This document shows positions 7,493 to 16,707 of a stretch of 64,000 bases of DNA, piece after piece. The stretch lies in the NCBI RefSeq assembly GCF_965279545.1, contig NZ_OZ257250.1:4402001-4466000 (forward strand). The letters run 5' to 3'. Positions within the stretch are counted from its first letter, which is position 1. The number at the start of each line of letters is the position of its first letter. The notes beneath the pieces are model-generated. The model saw only the letters and a list, made by a program, of their open reading frames with translations, did no database searches and was not told where the DNA came from. The stretch is from Methylibium sp965279545 (lineage in GTDB: Bacteria; Pseudomonadota; Gammaproteobacteria; Burkholderiales; Burkholderiaceae_C). Position numbers and translations under genes: made by a program.

Positions 7493-9628
7493 ATGAGGCG
7501 TGTATCCGTTGACATCGGTGGGACCTTCACCGACTGTTTCGTGGTGTGGGATGGCAAGTACATCGAGGCCAAGGCGCTCACCACCCACCACAACCTGGCG
7601 CTCGGCTTCAACGAGGCGCTCGGCAAGGCCAACAAGGTGCTGGGGCTGGAGCTCGAGACCATCCTGTCCGAGGTGGACTCGGTGCGCTACGCCACCACGC
7701 TCGGCACCAATGCGCTGATCGAGCACAAGGGCCCGAAGATGGGCATGCTGGTGACGGCCGGCTACGAGGCGACCGTACCGCTGAGCCGGGCGCGCGGCTA
7801 TGGCGAGGGGCTGGACAACCTCGGCAAGCAGGACATGCCGAATGCCCAGCGGCCGGCGCCGCTGGTGGAGGCCCACATGATCTGCGGCGTGCGCGAACGC
7901 CTGGACTTCCAGGGCAAGCTGGTGATGCCGCTGGACGAGGAAGACGTCCGCATGCAGATCCGCTCGCTGGTGGACCGCGGCGCCCAGATCATCGTGGTCG
8001 CGCTGGTCAACAGCGTGGTCAATCCGGCGCACGAACAGCGCATCGAGGAGATCCTGTTCGAGGAGTACCCGTCCCACCTGCTGGGCGCGATCCCGGTGAT
8101 CCTGTCGCACCAGGTGGCGGGCCGCAAGGGCGAGTACGTGCGCGCCACGTCGGCGGTGGTGGACGGCTACCTGCACTCGACCATGTACCACGCGCTGTCG
8201 GCGCTGGAGCAGAACCTGCGGGCCCATCGCTACGACAAGCCGATGCTGGTGATCCACAACTCCGGCGGCATGGCGCAGCTCAATTCCACCGATGCGCTGC
8301 AGACCATCCACTCCGGCCCGGTCTCGGGCATCGCCGCGTCGGAACACCTGGCGATGCACGCCGGCCTGGGCAACGTGGTCGCCACCGACATGGGCGGCAC
8401 CAGCTACGACATCGGCATCGTGGTCGACGGCGGCGTCAAGCACTACGACTTCAACCCGGTGATCGACCGCTGGCTGGTCTCGGTGCCGATGGTCCACCTG
8501 GTGACGCTGGGTGCCGGCGGCGGCTCGATCGCCAGCTACGACCGCATGTACGAAACGGTGAAGTGCGGACCGCAGAGCGCCGGCTCCGACCCCGGCCCGG
8601 CCTGCTATGACCGCGGCGGCATGAACGCGACCGTCACCGACGCCGATCTGCTGCTCGGCTACCTGGACCCGAACAACTACGCCGGCGGCTCGATTCCCCT
8701 GAACCCGCGCCGTGCGACCGCGGCGATCGAGGACACGCTGTGCGACGACCTCGATTGCTCGGTGATCGAGGCGGCGCTGATGATCCGCGAGAAGGTCGAC
8801 GACAACATGGCCAACGGCCTGTTCACCGAGTTGCGTGCGCGGGGCTATGACCCCAAGGAGTTCACGATGCTGGCCTATGGCGGCAACGGTCCGCTGCACT
8901 GCTGCGGCATCGCGCGCAACCTGGGCATCGACAAGATCCTGGCGCCGCCGCTCAGCTCGGTGTTCTCGGCGGTGGGTGCCGGCAACATGCACCAGCTGCA
9001 CATCCACGAGCAGTCGCTCTACATGGTGCTGTACGACTCGAACACGCGCCACATCTTCGACGACTACGCGCGCTTCAACAGCATCGTCGCCGAGTTGAAG
9101 GAAATGGGCACGCAGGACCTGATCCGCCAGGGCATCCCGCGCGAGCAGATCCAGCACAGCCTGGAGCTGGACATGCGCTACGGCAACCAGCTGGTGCAGA
9201 CCACCGCGGTGATCCCGCAGCACGAGGTGCACGGACCGGCCGACGTGCTGGCACTGATCTCGCAGTTCTCGAACGACTACGGCAAGCGCTTCGGCGAGGG
9301 CAGCCAGGCGCCGGAAGCCGGCATCCGCATCAACACCATCCGCGTGGCGGCCTTCGTGCAGCACGAAACCGTGGAATTCGAGGACATCAAGCCGGTGGCC
9401 GAGAACCTGCGCAAGTCGCCCCCGAAGCCCGAGACGGTGCGCCAGTGCTACTTCGTCGGCCACGAGGGAGCGATGGAGACCCCGGTCTGGAACCGCTCGG
9501 CCATCCAGCCGGGGGTGCAGATCCCCGGCCCCGCCATCGTCGCATCGGAAGTGACCACCTTCCTGGTCGATCCGGGCTGGAACTTCGTCGCGGCACGGCA
9601 AGGCGCCTCCTGGTTCCTGCGCGCCTGA
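7493..9628 (+). CDS. apcC: Acetophenone-carboxylase-like subunit C (HyuA fold)
   Basis: A 711-residue second HyuA-type subunit has canonical phosphate-binding motifs: D-I-G-G-T-F-T-D at residues 7-14 and D-M-G-G-T-S-Y-D near residue 300. It also has the family blocks T-L-G-T-N-A-L and G-A-G-G-G-S-I-A. Unlike subunit A, both ATP motifs are of the standard form, so this subunit may do most of the phosphorylation chemistry. The ATG at 7493 sits behind GAGGAG. Its length matches ApcC and the AcxA beta-type subunit of acetone carboxylase. Two HyuA-like genes plus a small zinc subunit is the layout of acetophenone carboxylase, whereas acetone carboxylase has one HyuA, one HyuB and one small subunit. 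Confidence 0.88.
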   Translation: MRRVSVDIGGTFTDCFVVWDGKYIEAKALTTHHNLALGFNEALGKANKVLGLELETILSEVDSVRYATTLGTNALIEHKGPKMGMLVTAGYEATVPLSRARGYGEGLDNLGKQDMPNAQRPAPLVEAHMICGVRERLDFQGKLVMPLDEEDVRMQIRSLVDRGAQIIVVALVNSVVNPAHEQRIEEILFEEYPSHLLGAIPVILSHQVAGRKGEYVRATSAVVDGYLHSTMYHALSALEQNLRAHRYDKPMLVIHNSGGMAQLNSTDALQTIHSGPVSGIAASEHLAMHAGLGNVVATDMGGTSYDIGIVVDGGVKHYDFNPVIDRWLVSVPMVHLVTLGAGGGSIASYDRMYETVKCGPQSAGSDPGPACYDRGGMNATVTDADLLLGYLDPNNYAGGSIPLNPRRATAAIEDTLCDDLDCSVIEAALMIREKVDDNMANGLFTELRARGYDPKEFTMLAYGGNGPLHCCGIARNLGIDKILAPPLSSVFSAVGAGNMHQLHIHEQSLYMVLYDSNTRHIFDDYARFNSIVAELKEMGTQDLIRQGIPREQIQHSLELDMRYGNQLVQTTAVIPQHEVHGPADVLALISQFSNDYGKRFGEGSQAPEAGIRINTIRVAAFVQHETVEFEDIKPVAENLRKSPPKPETVRQCYFVGHEGAMETPVWNRSAIQPGVQIPGPAIVASEVTTFLVDPGWNFVAARQGASWFLRA

Positions 9629-9672
9629 AGGCGCGCGGGACATCGCCAGACCGACAAACAAAGAGGATTCAA

Positions 9673-11949
9673 ATGAGCGAAACCCTAGTGCCTACTGCTG
9701 CAAAGCTGCCCAGTGCCGAAGAAATCGCACTGATCAAGAAGTTCCTGAACGACACCACGCTGTTCCTCGGGCCGGACCCCGAGATCATGCAGAACCACGA
9801 TCTGATGCCGCGCAGCGCGACCGAGGACGCGTGCATCCACAAGGTCAGCGATGCCCACACGGTGGCCAAGATCCGCGACCGCATCCAGGCCGGCTGCGAC
9901 GAAGGCTTCGAGATGGTCGAGCAGATGGGAGCCGCCCCCGGTGCCAAGTGGGGCGACATCATCACCGGCGTGTACTCGGCCTCGGGCGACCTGGCGATCG
10001 CCAGCGCCGGCGGTGTGCTGATCTTCTCGACGCTGGTGCACCACCCGATCAAGTTCATCATCAAGAACTGGGTCAACGAGCCGACCGTCGGCGTGCGCGA
10101 GGGTGACGGTTTCATCCACAACGACTCGCGCTACGGCAACGTCCACAACACCGATCAGAGCATGATCCTGCCCATCTTCCACAAGGGCAAGCTGGTGTGC
10201 TGGGTGGCCTCGACGGTGCACGAGGGCGAGAACGGCGCCATCGAACCCGGCGGCATGCCGTCGATGGCGGAAAGCCCGTGCGACGAGGGGCTCAAGATGT
10301 GCCCCTTCAAGGTGGTTGAGAACTACCAGATCAAGCGCGACATCCTGACCTTCCTGCAGAACTCGGTGCGCGAGCCCAAGCTGCAGTACGAGGACATGAA
10401 GGTCAAGCTGTTCGCCTGCCTGCGCATCAAGCAGCGCATCGAGGAGACGCTCAACACCGACGGCCCCGAGGCCCTGATCTCCACGCTGCGCCTGACGATG
10501 GAGAACGTGCGCGCCGAGGTCAAGCGCCGCATCAGCGAGTGGCCCGACATGACGGTGCGCACCTACATCATCCAGGACTCGACGTTGCGCGAGAACTGCC
10601 TGGTGAAGATCAACTGCAAGCTCACGAAGACGGGCGACCGGCTGATCTTCGACTTCCGCGGCTCCAGCCCGGAGTTCACCAACCGCGCCACCAACACCAT
10701 CGTGGCCGGACTCAAGGGCATGCTGGCGCAGGTCTTCCTGTGCTACGTGTGGCCCGACCTGCCGCGGGGCCAGGCGGCCTTCGCGCCGATCGAGGTCATC
10801 ACCGACCCGCATTCGATCGTCAACTGCTCCTACGACGCGCCGAACTCGCAGAGCCTGATGTCGATCTTCACCGGCTTCACGGCCGGTCAGCACGCGGTGG
10901 CGAAGTTCCTGTACAGCTGCCCGGAGAAGTACACGAAGGTCCACGCGCCGACCTTCAACATGATCAACACCTTCATCTGGGGTGGGGTCAGCCAGCACGG
11001 CGAGACGCTGGGGAACCTGTGCGCCGACCTGAACGGCATGGGTGCGGGTGCCCGCTCCGACATGGACGGCGAGCACGCGCTCGCGCCGATCTTCGCGACG
11101 ATGGCCGACATCGGCGAGCAGGAGCTCAACGAGGAGGACGTGCCCTTCCTGCAGTTGGTGTCCAAGAAGATGACCAGGGACGCCATCGCGCCGGGCAAGT
11201 ACCGCGGCGGTCAGGGCTACACCATGATCGTGTCCACCAAGGACAGCGATCAATGGGGCTTCATGACCGTCTGCCAGGGCGCCAAGTTCCCGCCGCTCCA
11301 GGGCCTGTTCGGCGGCTACGCCTGCGGCGCCTACCCGCTGTGCAAGGTCAAGGGGGTGGATGTCTACGACGTGCTGCTGAACGAGCCGGAGCGCTTCAAG
11401 CACTCGATCGCAGAGATCATGAACGAGCAGCCCTTCGAGAACGCGACCTACACCACCCACCACATGGGCATGGGTTTCGAGATCTCCAAGCGCGGCGAGC
11501 TGTTCATGATCTCCCAGGGGGCCGGTGCAGGCTATGGCGACCTGCTGGAGCGCGACCCCGCGGCCGTGGTCCGGGACATCGAGGAAGGCCTGATGTCGCC
11601 GGGCGTGGCGGAGCGGCTGTACCGGGTCAAGTTCGACCCGGTCACGCTGGCCATCGACCATGGCGCGACCGAAGCGCTGCGTGCCGCCGAACGCAAGGCC
11701 CGCGTGGCACGGGGCGTGCCGTACAAGGACTTCGTCAAGACCTGGAACAAGCCCAAGCCGCCCAGCCATCTGCAGTACTTCGGCTGCTGGGGCGACGACG
11801 TCGGCACCCTGTATGTCGGCAGCCCCGACATCACCCGCGACGCCAACAAGCCCAAGCCCAACTACATGCGCAATCCGAAGGACGTGCGCATCGACGAGCT
11901 CGAGGCGCGCCTGGCGACGCTGGGGCAGCTTGGGGAAGAAAAGCAATGA
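9673..11949 (+). CDS. apcD: Acetophenone-carboxylase-like subunit D (HyuB fold)
   Basis: The 758-residue protein belongs to the hydantoinase B / acetone carboxylase alpha family, the subunit that carries out the carboxyl transfer in the characterised complexes. Visible family blocks include H-N-D-S-R-Y-G-N near residue 155, F-D-F-R-G-S-S-P-E near residue 325 and the glycine-rich K-Y-R-G-G-Q-G near residue 512. The gene begins 44 bases after apcC behind AAGAGGA. Its last four bases overlap the next start codon (ATGA), so the two are translationally coupled. The bulk of its sequence is hydrophilic, with no export signal, which is consistent with a cytoplasmic enzyme. Confidence 0.88.
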   Translation: MSETLVPTAAKLPSAEEIALIKKFLNDTTLFLGPDPEIMQNHDLMPRSATEDACIHKVSDAHTVAKIRDRIQAGCDEGFEMVEQMGAAPGAKWGDIITGVYSASGDLAIASAGGVLIFSTLVHHPIKFIIKNWVNEPTVGVREGDGFIHNDSRYGNVHNTDQSMILPIFHKGKLVCWVASTVHEGENGAIEPGGMPSMAESPCDEGLKMCPFKVVENYQIKRDILTFLQNSVREPKLQYEDMKVKLFACLRIKQRIEETLNTDGPEALISTLRLTMENVRAEVKRRISEWPDMTVRTYIIQDSTLRENCLVKINCKLTKTGDRLIFDFRGSSPEFTNRATNTIVAGLKGMLAQVFLCYVWPDLPRGQAAFAPIEVITDPHSIVNCSYDAPNSQSLMSIFTGFTAGQHAVAKFLYSCPEKYTKVHAPTFNMINTFIWGGVSQHGETLGNLCADLNGMGAGARSDMDGEHALAPIFATMADIGEQELNEEDVPFLQLVSKKMTRDAIAPGKYRGGQGYTMIVSTKDSDQWGFMTVCQGAKFPPLQGLFGGYACGAYPLCKVKGVDVYDVLLNEPERFKHSIAEIMNEQPFENATYTTHHMGMGFEISKRGELFMISQGAGAGYGDLLERDPAAVVRDIEEGLMSPGVAERLYRVKFDPVTLAIDHGATEALRAAERKARVARGVPYKDFVKTWNKPKPPSHLQYFGCWGDDVGTLYVGSPDITRDANKPKPNYMRNPKDVRIDELEARLATLGQLGEEKQ

Positions 11950-12815
11950 ACCAGCCGTTCGCCGAGCTGCTTCCCGGCTCGGCGGGCGGGGGCAGGCTTC
12001 GCGTCTGGTTGAAATCATCGGCCTACACGAAGCGGCTCCTGCTCGGCGAGGCGGGCGATCCCTGGGTATCGGCGGCCAACTACCTGGCCTACTTCTCGCA
12101 GGCGCACGGGCTGCTCAAGCCGGATGTCGCCGTGCTGGAGGTTGGCGAGTTCTACGACGCGTGGACGGCCCGCCACGGCGGCCTGGCCGGTCAGATGGGA
12201 AACCGGCGCCGCGCGTCGACGGCGCTGCGCAAGCTGCTCGAGCCGCAAGCCCCTCGAGCCGTGCTGGCCGAGGTGGTTGAAGCGGTCCTCGCGCACTTGC
12301 GCGGCCAGACGCCGCTGGTGCTGGCCGTGCCGTCGCCCAGGCACTGGCTGAACCATGCGAACCGCATGAGCGGCCGCAGCGACATCGCGGCGGAAGGCGA
12401 CGACATCGAGGACGCGGCCATGTACCTGGCCGATCTGATCCGTGCCGTGTCGGTGTTCCCGGTGTCGGGCCTGCTGCTCGAGGAGGCGCCGGACGACGTG
12501 AGCTTCGGTCCCGCTGATCTGGCGCGCTACCAGTCGGTCGTCAACGTGGTGCGGCATTACCGCTGGTCGGTCGCGCTGCGTCTGCCTGCCGAGGTGACTC
12601 TGCCGGTCGATGCCCTGGCGGACTTCGACGCGGTCATCTCGCCGGTGATGCAGCAGGCCGGGTCGGCGGCCGTGGGACGGGACATCAGCGCGGCATTCGC
12701 CAGGGGGGACAGCGTGCCGCCACTGGGCGAGCGGCAGTTCCACTTTGCCCAGCTGGAAGCGGGGCTGAGGCCGGAATCGGTGCTCGAGGCGCTGTCACGG
12801 CTGCGGGGTGGCTAG
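11946..12815 (+). CDS. apcE: ApcE-like accessory subunit of the carboxylase
   Basis: A 289-residue protein is coupled by ATGA overlap to apcD. It has no motif I can name. It is rich in Leu, Ala and Val without membrane helices or cysteine clusters, and carries a P-S-P-R-H-W-L stretch near residue 123. In the denitrifier Aromatoleum aromaticum the acetophenone carboxylase operon ends with ApcE, a protein of similar size that loosely joins the ApcABCD core and is needed for activity. Position, size and coupling support the same role here. This assignment rests mainly on gene order and should be checked by structure comparison. Confidence 0.6.
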   Translation: MNQPFAELLPGSAGGGRLRVWLKSSAYTKRLLLGEAGDPWVSAANYLAYFSQAHGLLKPDVAVLEVGEFYDAWTARHGGLAGQMGNRRRASTALRKLLEPQAPRAVLAEVVEAVLAHLRGQTPLVLAVPSPRHWLNHANRMSGRSDIAAEGDDIEDAAMYLADLIRAVSVFPVSGLLLEEAPDDVSFGPADLARYQSVVNVVRHYRWSVALRLPAEVTLPVDALADFDAVISPVMQQAGSAAVGRDISAAFARGDSVPPLGERQFHFAQLEAGLRPESVLEALSRLRGG

Positions 12816-12935
12816 TCCCGCGCGGCGTCGCCCGGTCATTCGCTCTTCGCGAGCCGGTCTGCGCAACCGCGCCGGCCGGCCCGCCCTGCGGCATCACCTC
12901 GATCAGGGATGCCCACCATTCGCCGGAGCCACCCA

Positions 12936-14315
12936 ATGAACACTCTCTCCCAGCCCGCGGTGAAGTCCTCGCGGGCGCCGGTCGACCGGATCCCGGTCAG
13001 CCTGCTGACCGGCTTTCTCGGTGCGGGCAAGACGACGCTGCTCAATCACTGGATCCGGCTGCCGGAGATGGCCGGCGTGGCGGTATTGGTCAACGAATTC
13101 GGCGAGGTGGGCATCGACCACCACCTCGTGGACAAGGTGGACGACCAGCTGATGCTGCTCGATTCCGGCTGCCTGTGCTGCGCCATGCAGGGCGACCTGG
13201 TCAACGCGCTCAAGAGCCTGGCGCTGCGCAGCGCCCGCCGCGAGATCCCGCCGATCACGCGTGTCGTCGTCGAGACCACCGGACTGGCCGACCCCGTGCC
13301 GGTGATCTACACCTTGATGGAAGAGGCCTTCGTGGCCGCGCGCTATGTCTGCGACGGGGTGGTCACCGTGGTGTCCGCCACCCAGGGCCTGGCCCAGCTG
13401 CGCGACTTCGCCGAAGCCACGCGCCAGGTGGTGGTGGCCGACCGCCTCCTGATCACGAAGTGCGACCAGGCCGGCTCGTCCGAGCTGGCCGCGCTCGAAC
13501 GGGAGCTGCAAAGACTCAATCCCGGGGCCCCCCGGCGGCAGATTCGCAACGGCATGGCGGGCGCGGAGGTCTTGCTCACCTGCGGCATCTACGGCGCCAG
13601 CGGCAAGCCGCCCAGCGTGCAGGAGTGGCTGGGCGAAGAGGCCCTGCGGCAGGCCGACCGTGAAACGCGCGAGGGTTCAGCGGTCGACTGGCTGGATCGC
13701 CTCGACCTCGACATTTCACCGAGCGAGACCGAGGACGGCGAGGCCGCCGCCGCAGCGGCGGGCGGCCGCTACCTGCCGCAGCGCTGGCGCGAACGCCGCG
13801 ACCGCCAGGCGGCCGACGCCGAACGTGCGGCCGCACCGCACTCGCCCGGCGTGTCCAGCTTCGTGGTCACGTTCGAGCAGCCGGTGCCCTGGTTCGGCTT
13901 CGCGGTGACCATGGGGCAGATCCTGCGCAGGCACAGTGCCGGGCTGCTGCGCGTCAAGGGGCTGGTGAGTGTGGCGGGCGAGACCCGGCCGCAGGTGATC
14001 CAGTGCGTGCAGGGCGTGGCCTATCCGTCGGTGCGCCTGCCCCGGTGGCCGGACGAGGGTCCGTTCCGTGATCGCCGCGGGAGGCTGGTGTTCATCGCCC
14101 GTGATCTGAGCGGCGAGCAGGTCGAGGCCATCCGGTGCGCGTTCGTGTCCTTGCCGGCCGACGCCGCAGCCTTGCGCACGAGCGCCGGAGATTTGACGCT
14201 GCCCACCCGCTGCTGGCTGTCGCAACGCATGCCGGTGACGGTGCCCGATGCGCTTCGGCACGACGGCTGGTTCGTGCAGTCCAGGCACATGGGGAGCCGG
14301 GTCGTTCGTGGATGA
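12936..14315 (+). CDS. CobW/COG0523-type GTPase, putative metallochaperone
   Basis: The 459-residue G3E GTPase has Walker A GFLGAGKTT near residues 24-32, the metal-binding C-L-C-C motif near residue 73, the E-T-T-G-L-A-D-P block, and a C-terminal CobW domain. The stretch between the two domains is long and charged (about residues 225-300). COG0523 proteins deliver Zn, Co or other metals to client enzymes using GTP hydrolysis. Its place directly downstream of the carboxylase genes, which include a zinc-ribbon subunit, suggests that complex (or the dehydrogenase after it) as client. The ATG at 12936 follows CGGAG with good spacing; 12909 is an alternative. Confidence 0.85.
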   Translation: MNTLSQPAVKSSRAPVDRIPVSLLTGFLGAGKTTLLNHWIRLPEMAGVAVLVNEFGEVGIDHHLVDKVDDQLMLLDSGCLCCAMQGDLVNALKSLALRSARREIPPITRVVVETTGLADPVPVIYTLMEEAFVAARYVCDGVVTVVSATQGLAQLRDFAEATRQVVVADRLLITKCDQAGSSELAALERELQRLNPGAPRRQIRNGMAGAEVLLTCGIYGASGKPPSVQEWLGEEALRQADRETREGSAVDWLDRLDLDISPSETEDGEAAAAAAGGRYLPQRWRERRDRQAADAERAAAPHSPGVSSFVVTFEQPVPWFGFAVTMGQILRRHSAGLLRVKGLVSVAGETRPQVIQCVQGVAYPSVRLPRWPDEGPFRDRRGRLVFIARDLSGEQVEAIRCAFVSLPADAAALRTSAGDLTLPTRCWLSQRMPVTVPDALRHDGWFVQSRHMGSRVVRG

Positions 14316-14474
14316 ACCCGCCGTGTCGGCTGACCGACCGCGACCCACGAGCTGGGCATGAGGCGCCGACCCTGGCATTGAAGTCATTCGAGCGTGGCGC
14401 GACCTCGAGTCGCACAAGGGGTCCTGCATGCCAAGTGCGGGACCGGTATTTCAAGTCGAAAAAAGGAGACCGAA

Positions 14475-16157
14475 TTGACATCGACGAAAAATGATCACCG
14501 CAAGATGGGCCTGCTGAAGAGAACCGGCCTGGCTGCCGCAGCAGCGGTCTTGCTCGGCCTGGCGGGCGGCGCGAATGCGGCCGACGAAGCCGGCAAGAAC
14601 TGGCCCGGCTACCACGGCGACTGGCGCGGCTGGCGCTACAGCCCGCTCGACCAGATCAGCAAGAAGAACGTCAAGAAGCTCAAGGTGGCGTGGATCCACC
14701 AGCCCGGCGAGATCGCCCAGGGCTTGCAGGCCACCCCGATCGAACTCGACGGCGTGCTGTACTACAGCGCCTCGAACAACCGCACCTTCGCGGTCGATGC
14801 GGCCAGCGGCAAGCAGCTCTGGCAGTTCATTCCCGAGCTCGATGCCATCCAGGAAAAGTCCCTGTTCGGCTTCTACAACCGTGGCGTCACGGTGGCTCGC
14901 GGCAAGGTCTTCATCGGCTCCTCCGACGGGCACCTCATCGCGCTGGACCAGAAGACCGGCAAGCAGCTGTGGAAGACCAAGCTCACCGACCCGAAGTCCT
15001 GCCACGGCTGCAACTTCACCTCGCCGCCCCAGCTGGCCGGCAGCGTGCTGATCATCGGGCCGACCGGCGGCGACCTGGCGCAGCGCTCGAAGCTCTATGC
15101 GGTGAACGCCGACAGCGGTGAGCCGGCGTGGACCCTGGACCTGCTCAAGGACGATCCGAAGAGCTGGCCCGGCGACACCATCAAGGTCGGCGGCGGCGGC
15201 GCCTGGCTGCCGGGTCAGTACGACGAGAAGAACGACACCTTCTTCGTCGGCACCTCGAACCCCGCGCCCGACTTCAACAGCGCCAAGCGCGCCGGCGACA
15301 ACCTCTATTCCGCGTCCATCCTGGCGATCGAGCCGGCGACGGGCAAGATCAAGTGGCATCACCAGGAGTCGCCCAACGACAGCTGGGACAACGACTCGGC
15401 CTACGAGTTCCTGATGCTGGAGAAGAACGGCAAGGACCTGCTGACGCATCTGAACAAGGGCGGCTTCGTCACCGTCCTCGACCGCAAGACCGGCGAGGTG
15501 CAGGACGTCTGGCAGTTCGCCGAAGGAGTGAACTGGGTCAAGAGCATCGACCGCAAGACCGGTGCGCTGATCGGTCGCAATCCGCCCGAGGTTGGCAAGA
15601 GCGGGGTGTTCTGCCCCAGCGTGCTGGGCGCTCGCAGCTGGAACGCCGGCGCCTACAGCCCGAAGACCAGGCTCTGGTACACGAACGGCCACGAGATCTG
15701 CAACCGCGTCGTGATGAACGAGCAGAAGCCTGCGGATTTGGCCTACGGGCAGCCCTACTTCGACTTCACCGAGTTCGAGGTCATCGCGCCGCCGGGCAAG
15801 AAGGCGGGTTCCCGCCTCGCGGCCTACGACCCGATCACCGGCAAGCAGGCCTGGAAGATCGAGTTCGAGGTGCCGGGCTTGTCGAACGTGCTGGCCACCG
15901 GCGGCGGGCTGATCTTCAACGGCAGCCCGCGCGGCATCCTGTCGGCCTACGACGACCAGACGGGCAAGGAGCTGTGGAACTTCAACGTCGGCTCCGGCAT
16001 GCGCGGCGGCATCGTCAGCTACTGGGCGGGCGGCAAGCAGTACATCGTCGCGTCGACCGGTTTCGGCTCGCTGTTCCCGGCCTTCTCGTCGGGCGTGTGG
16101 CCGGAGTTCAAGGGGGCCCGGGGCGGTGCCGCGCTGATCGCGTTCACGCTGGACTGA
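14475..16157 (+). CDS. Exported PQQ-dependent alcohol dehydrogenase with D-x-D (lanthanide-type) signature
   Basis: This 560-residue quinoprotein beta-propeller has an N-terminal export signal (about residues 11-36, ending A-N-A-A-D). The catalytic base is Asp305 in the S-P-N-D-S-W-D-N-D block, and Asp307 follows two residues later. That extra aspartate is the marker of lanthanide-dependent enzymes (XoxF, ExaF, PedH). A metal-ligand Asn is present in G-T-S-N-P-A-P. The usual metal Glu in the G-A-E motif reads G-G-D here, and the vicinal cysteine pair near the active site is absent, so this is not a standard methanol or ethanol dehydrogenase. No heme domain is present, and the next gene supplies a cytochrome. 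The start is uncertain: TTG at 14475 sits six bases after AGGAG, while ATG at 14505 has no site. Confidence 0.85.
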   Translation: MTSTKNDHRKMGLLKRTGLAAAAAVLLGLAGGANAADEAGKNWPGYHGDWRGWRYSPLDQISKKNVKKLKVAWIHQPGEIAQGLQATPIELDGVLYYSASNNRTFAVDAASGKQLWQFIPELDAIQEKSLFGFYNRGVTVARGKVFIGSSDGHLIALDQKTGKQLWKTKLTDPKSCHGCNFTSPPQLAGSVLIIGPTGGDLAQRSKLYAVNADSGEPAWTLDLLKDDPKSWPGDTIKVGGGGAWLPGQYDEKNDTFFVGTSNPAPDFNSAKRAGDNLYSASILAIEPATGKIKWHHQESPNDSWDNDSAYEFLMLEKNGKDLLTHLNKGGFVTVLDRKTGEVQDVWQFAEGVNWVKSIDRKTGALIGRNPPEVGKSGVFCPSVLGARSWNAGAYSPKTRLWYTNGHEICNRVVMNEQKPADLAYGQPYFDFTEFEVIAPPGKKAGSRLAAYDPITGKQAWKIEFEVPGLSNVLATGGGLIFNGSPRGILSAYDDQTGKELWNFNVGSGMRGGIVSYWAGGKQYIVASTGFGSLFPAFSSGVWPEFKGARGGAALIAFTLD

Positions 16158-16181
16158 GTCCGGCCTGAATGCCTGCCCGCG

Positions 16182-16202
16182 GGAGCGGCTTCGCGCCGCT
16201 CC
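16182..16202 (+). repeat. Hairpin between dehydrogenase and cytochrome genes
   Basis: GGAGCGGC and GCCGCTCC form a perfect 8-bp stem with a TTCGC loop. No T-run follows. It resembles the short G+C-rich REP-type hairpins common in proteobacterial intergenic DNA, and may damp or protect the message between the two genes. Confidence 0.5.
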
Positions 16203-16232
16203 TGCGAACGTCAATGGAACTCGAACCTCACG

Positions 16233-16631
16233 ATGAGCCGAATGATCGATCGCAAGCGCCTGGCCGCATGGGCGCGCGCCTGCGCGCTGACGACGGGCCT
16301 GCTCTGGGCTGTCTGCGCCGGCGCGCAGGAACCCGTTGCGCCCCCCGGGGCCGAAGCGCTCCGCAACCCCGAGTGGATCGAAGCGGGCCGCGTGCGGTTC
16401 GTGAAGACCTGCGCGTACTGCCACGGCTACGAAGGCGACGCCGGCAAGCATGTGCCGTTTCGCGAACACCTCGACTGGGATCCAGCCCAGATCCACGACG
16501 TGATCACCAACGGGCGCAGGCGCGGCGCCAACGTCATGCCGGCCTGGCAGGGCGCGATCTCCGACGACGAAGTCTGGCGCATCACGGCCTACATCCTCTC
16601 GCTTGGCGGCAAGCCGAGAGCCTCGCAGTGA
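16233..16631 (+). CDS. Small periplasmic c-type cytochrome
   Basis: A 132-residue protein has a signal peptide ending near A-G-A-Q (residue 32) and a single heme site C-A-Y-C-H near residue 60. A Met in N-V-M-P-A-W (near residue 101) is the likely distal ligand. The final helix W-R-I-T-A-Y-I-L-S-L is typical of class I cytochromes. It lies 75 bases after the PQQ dehydrogenase and is its probable electron acceptor, as cytochrome cL or c550 is for other quinoprotein dehydrogenases. It would then feed electrons to the respiratory chain. Confidence 0.88.
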   Translation: MSRMIDRKRLAAWARACALTTGLLWAVCAGAQEPVAPPGAEALRNPEWIEAGRVRFVKTCAYCHGYEGDAGKHVPFREHLDWDPAQIHDVITNGRRRGANVMPAWQGAISDDEVWRITAYILSLGGKPRASQ

Positions 16632-16707
16632 GGGATGGCAGGTCAAGGCGTGTGCCCTCCGGTAGCGTGAACAGGCCCTAGGCCGGCCGACTGTCCGGGG
16701 GCCGCGT

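Noticed and set aside
5069..12815. Reading the HyuA/HyuB genes as hydantoinase or 5-oxoprolinase
   Set aside because: Two HyuA genes, a zinc-ribbon small subunit, an ApcE-like last gene and a sigma-54 AcoR/AcxR-type activator fit ketone carboxylases, not hydantoinases.
14316..14474. A sigma-54 promoter in front of the PQQ dehydrogenase
   Set aside because: CTGGCATTGAAGTCATTC has a -24-like box, but no TTGC at the required distance.
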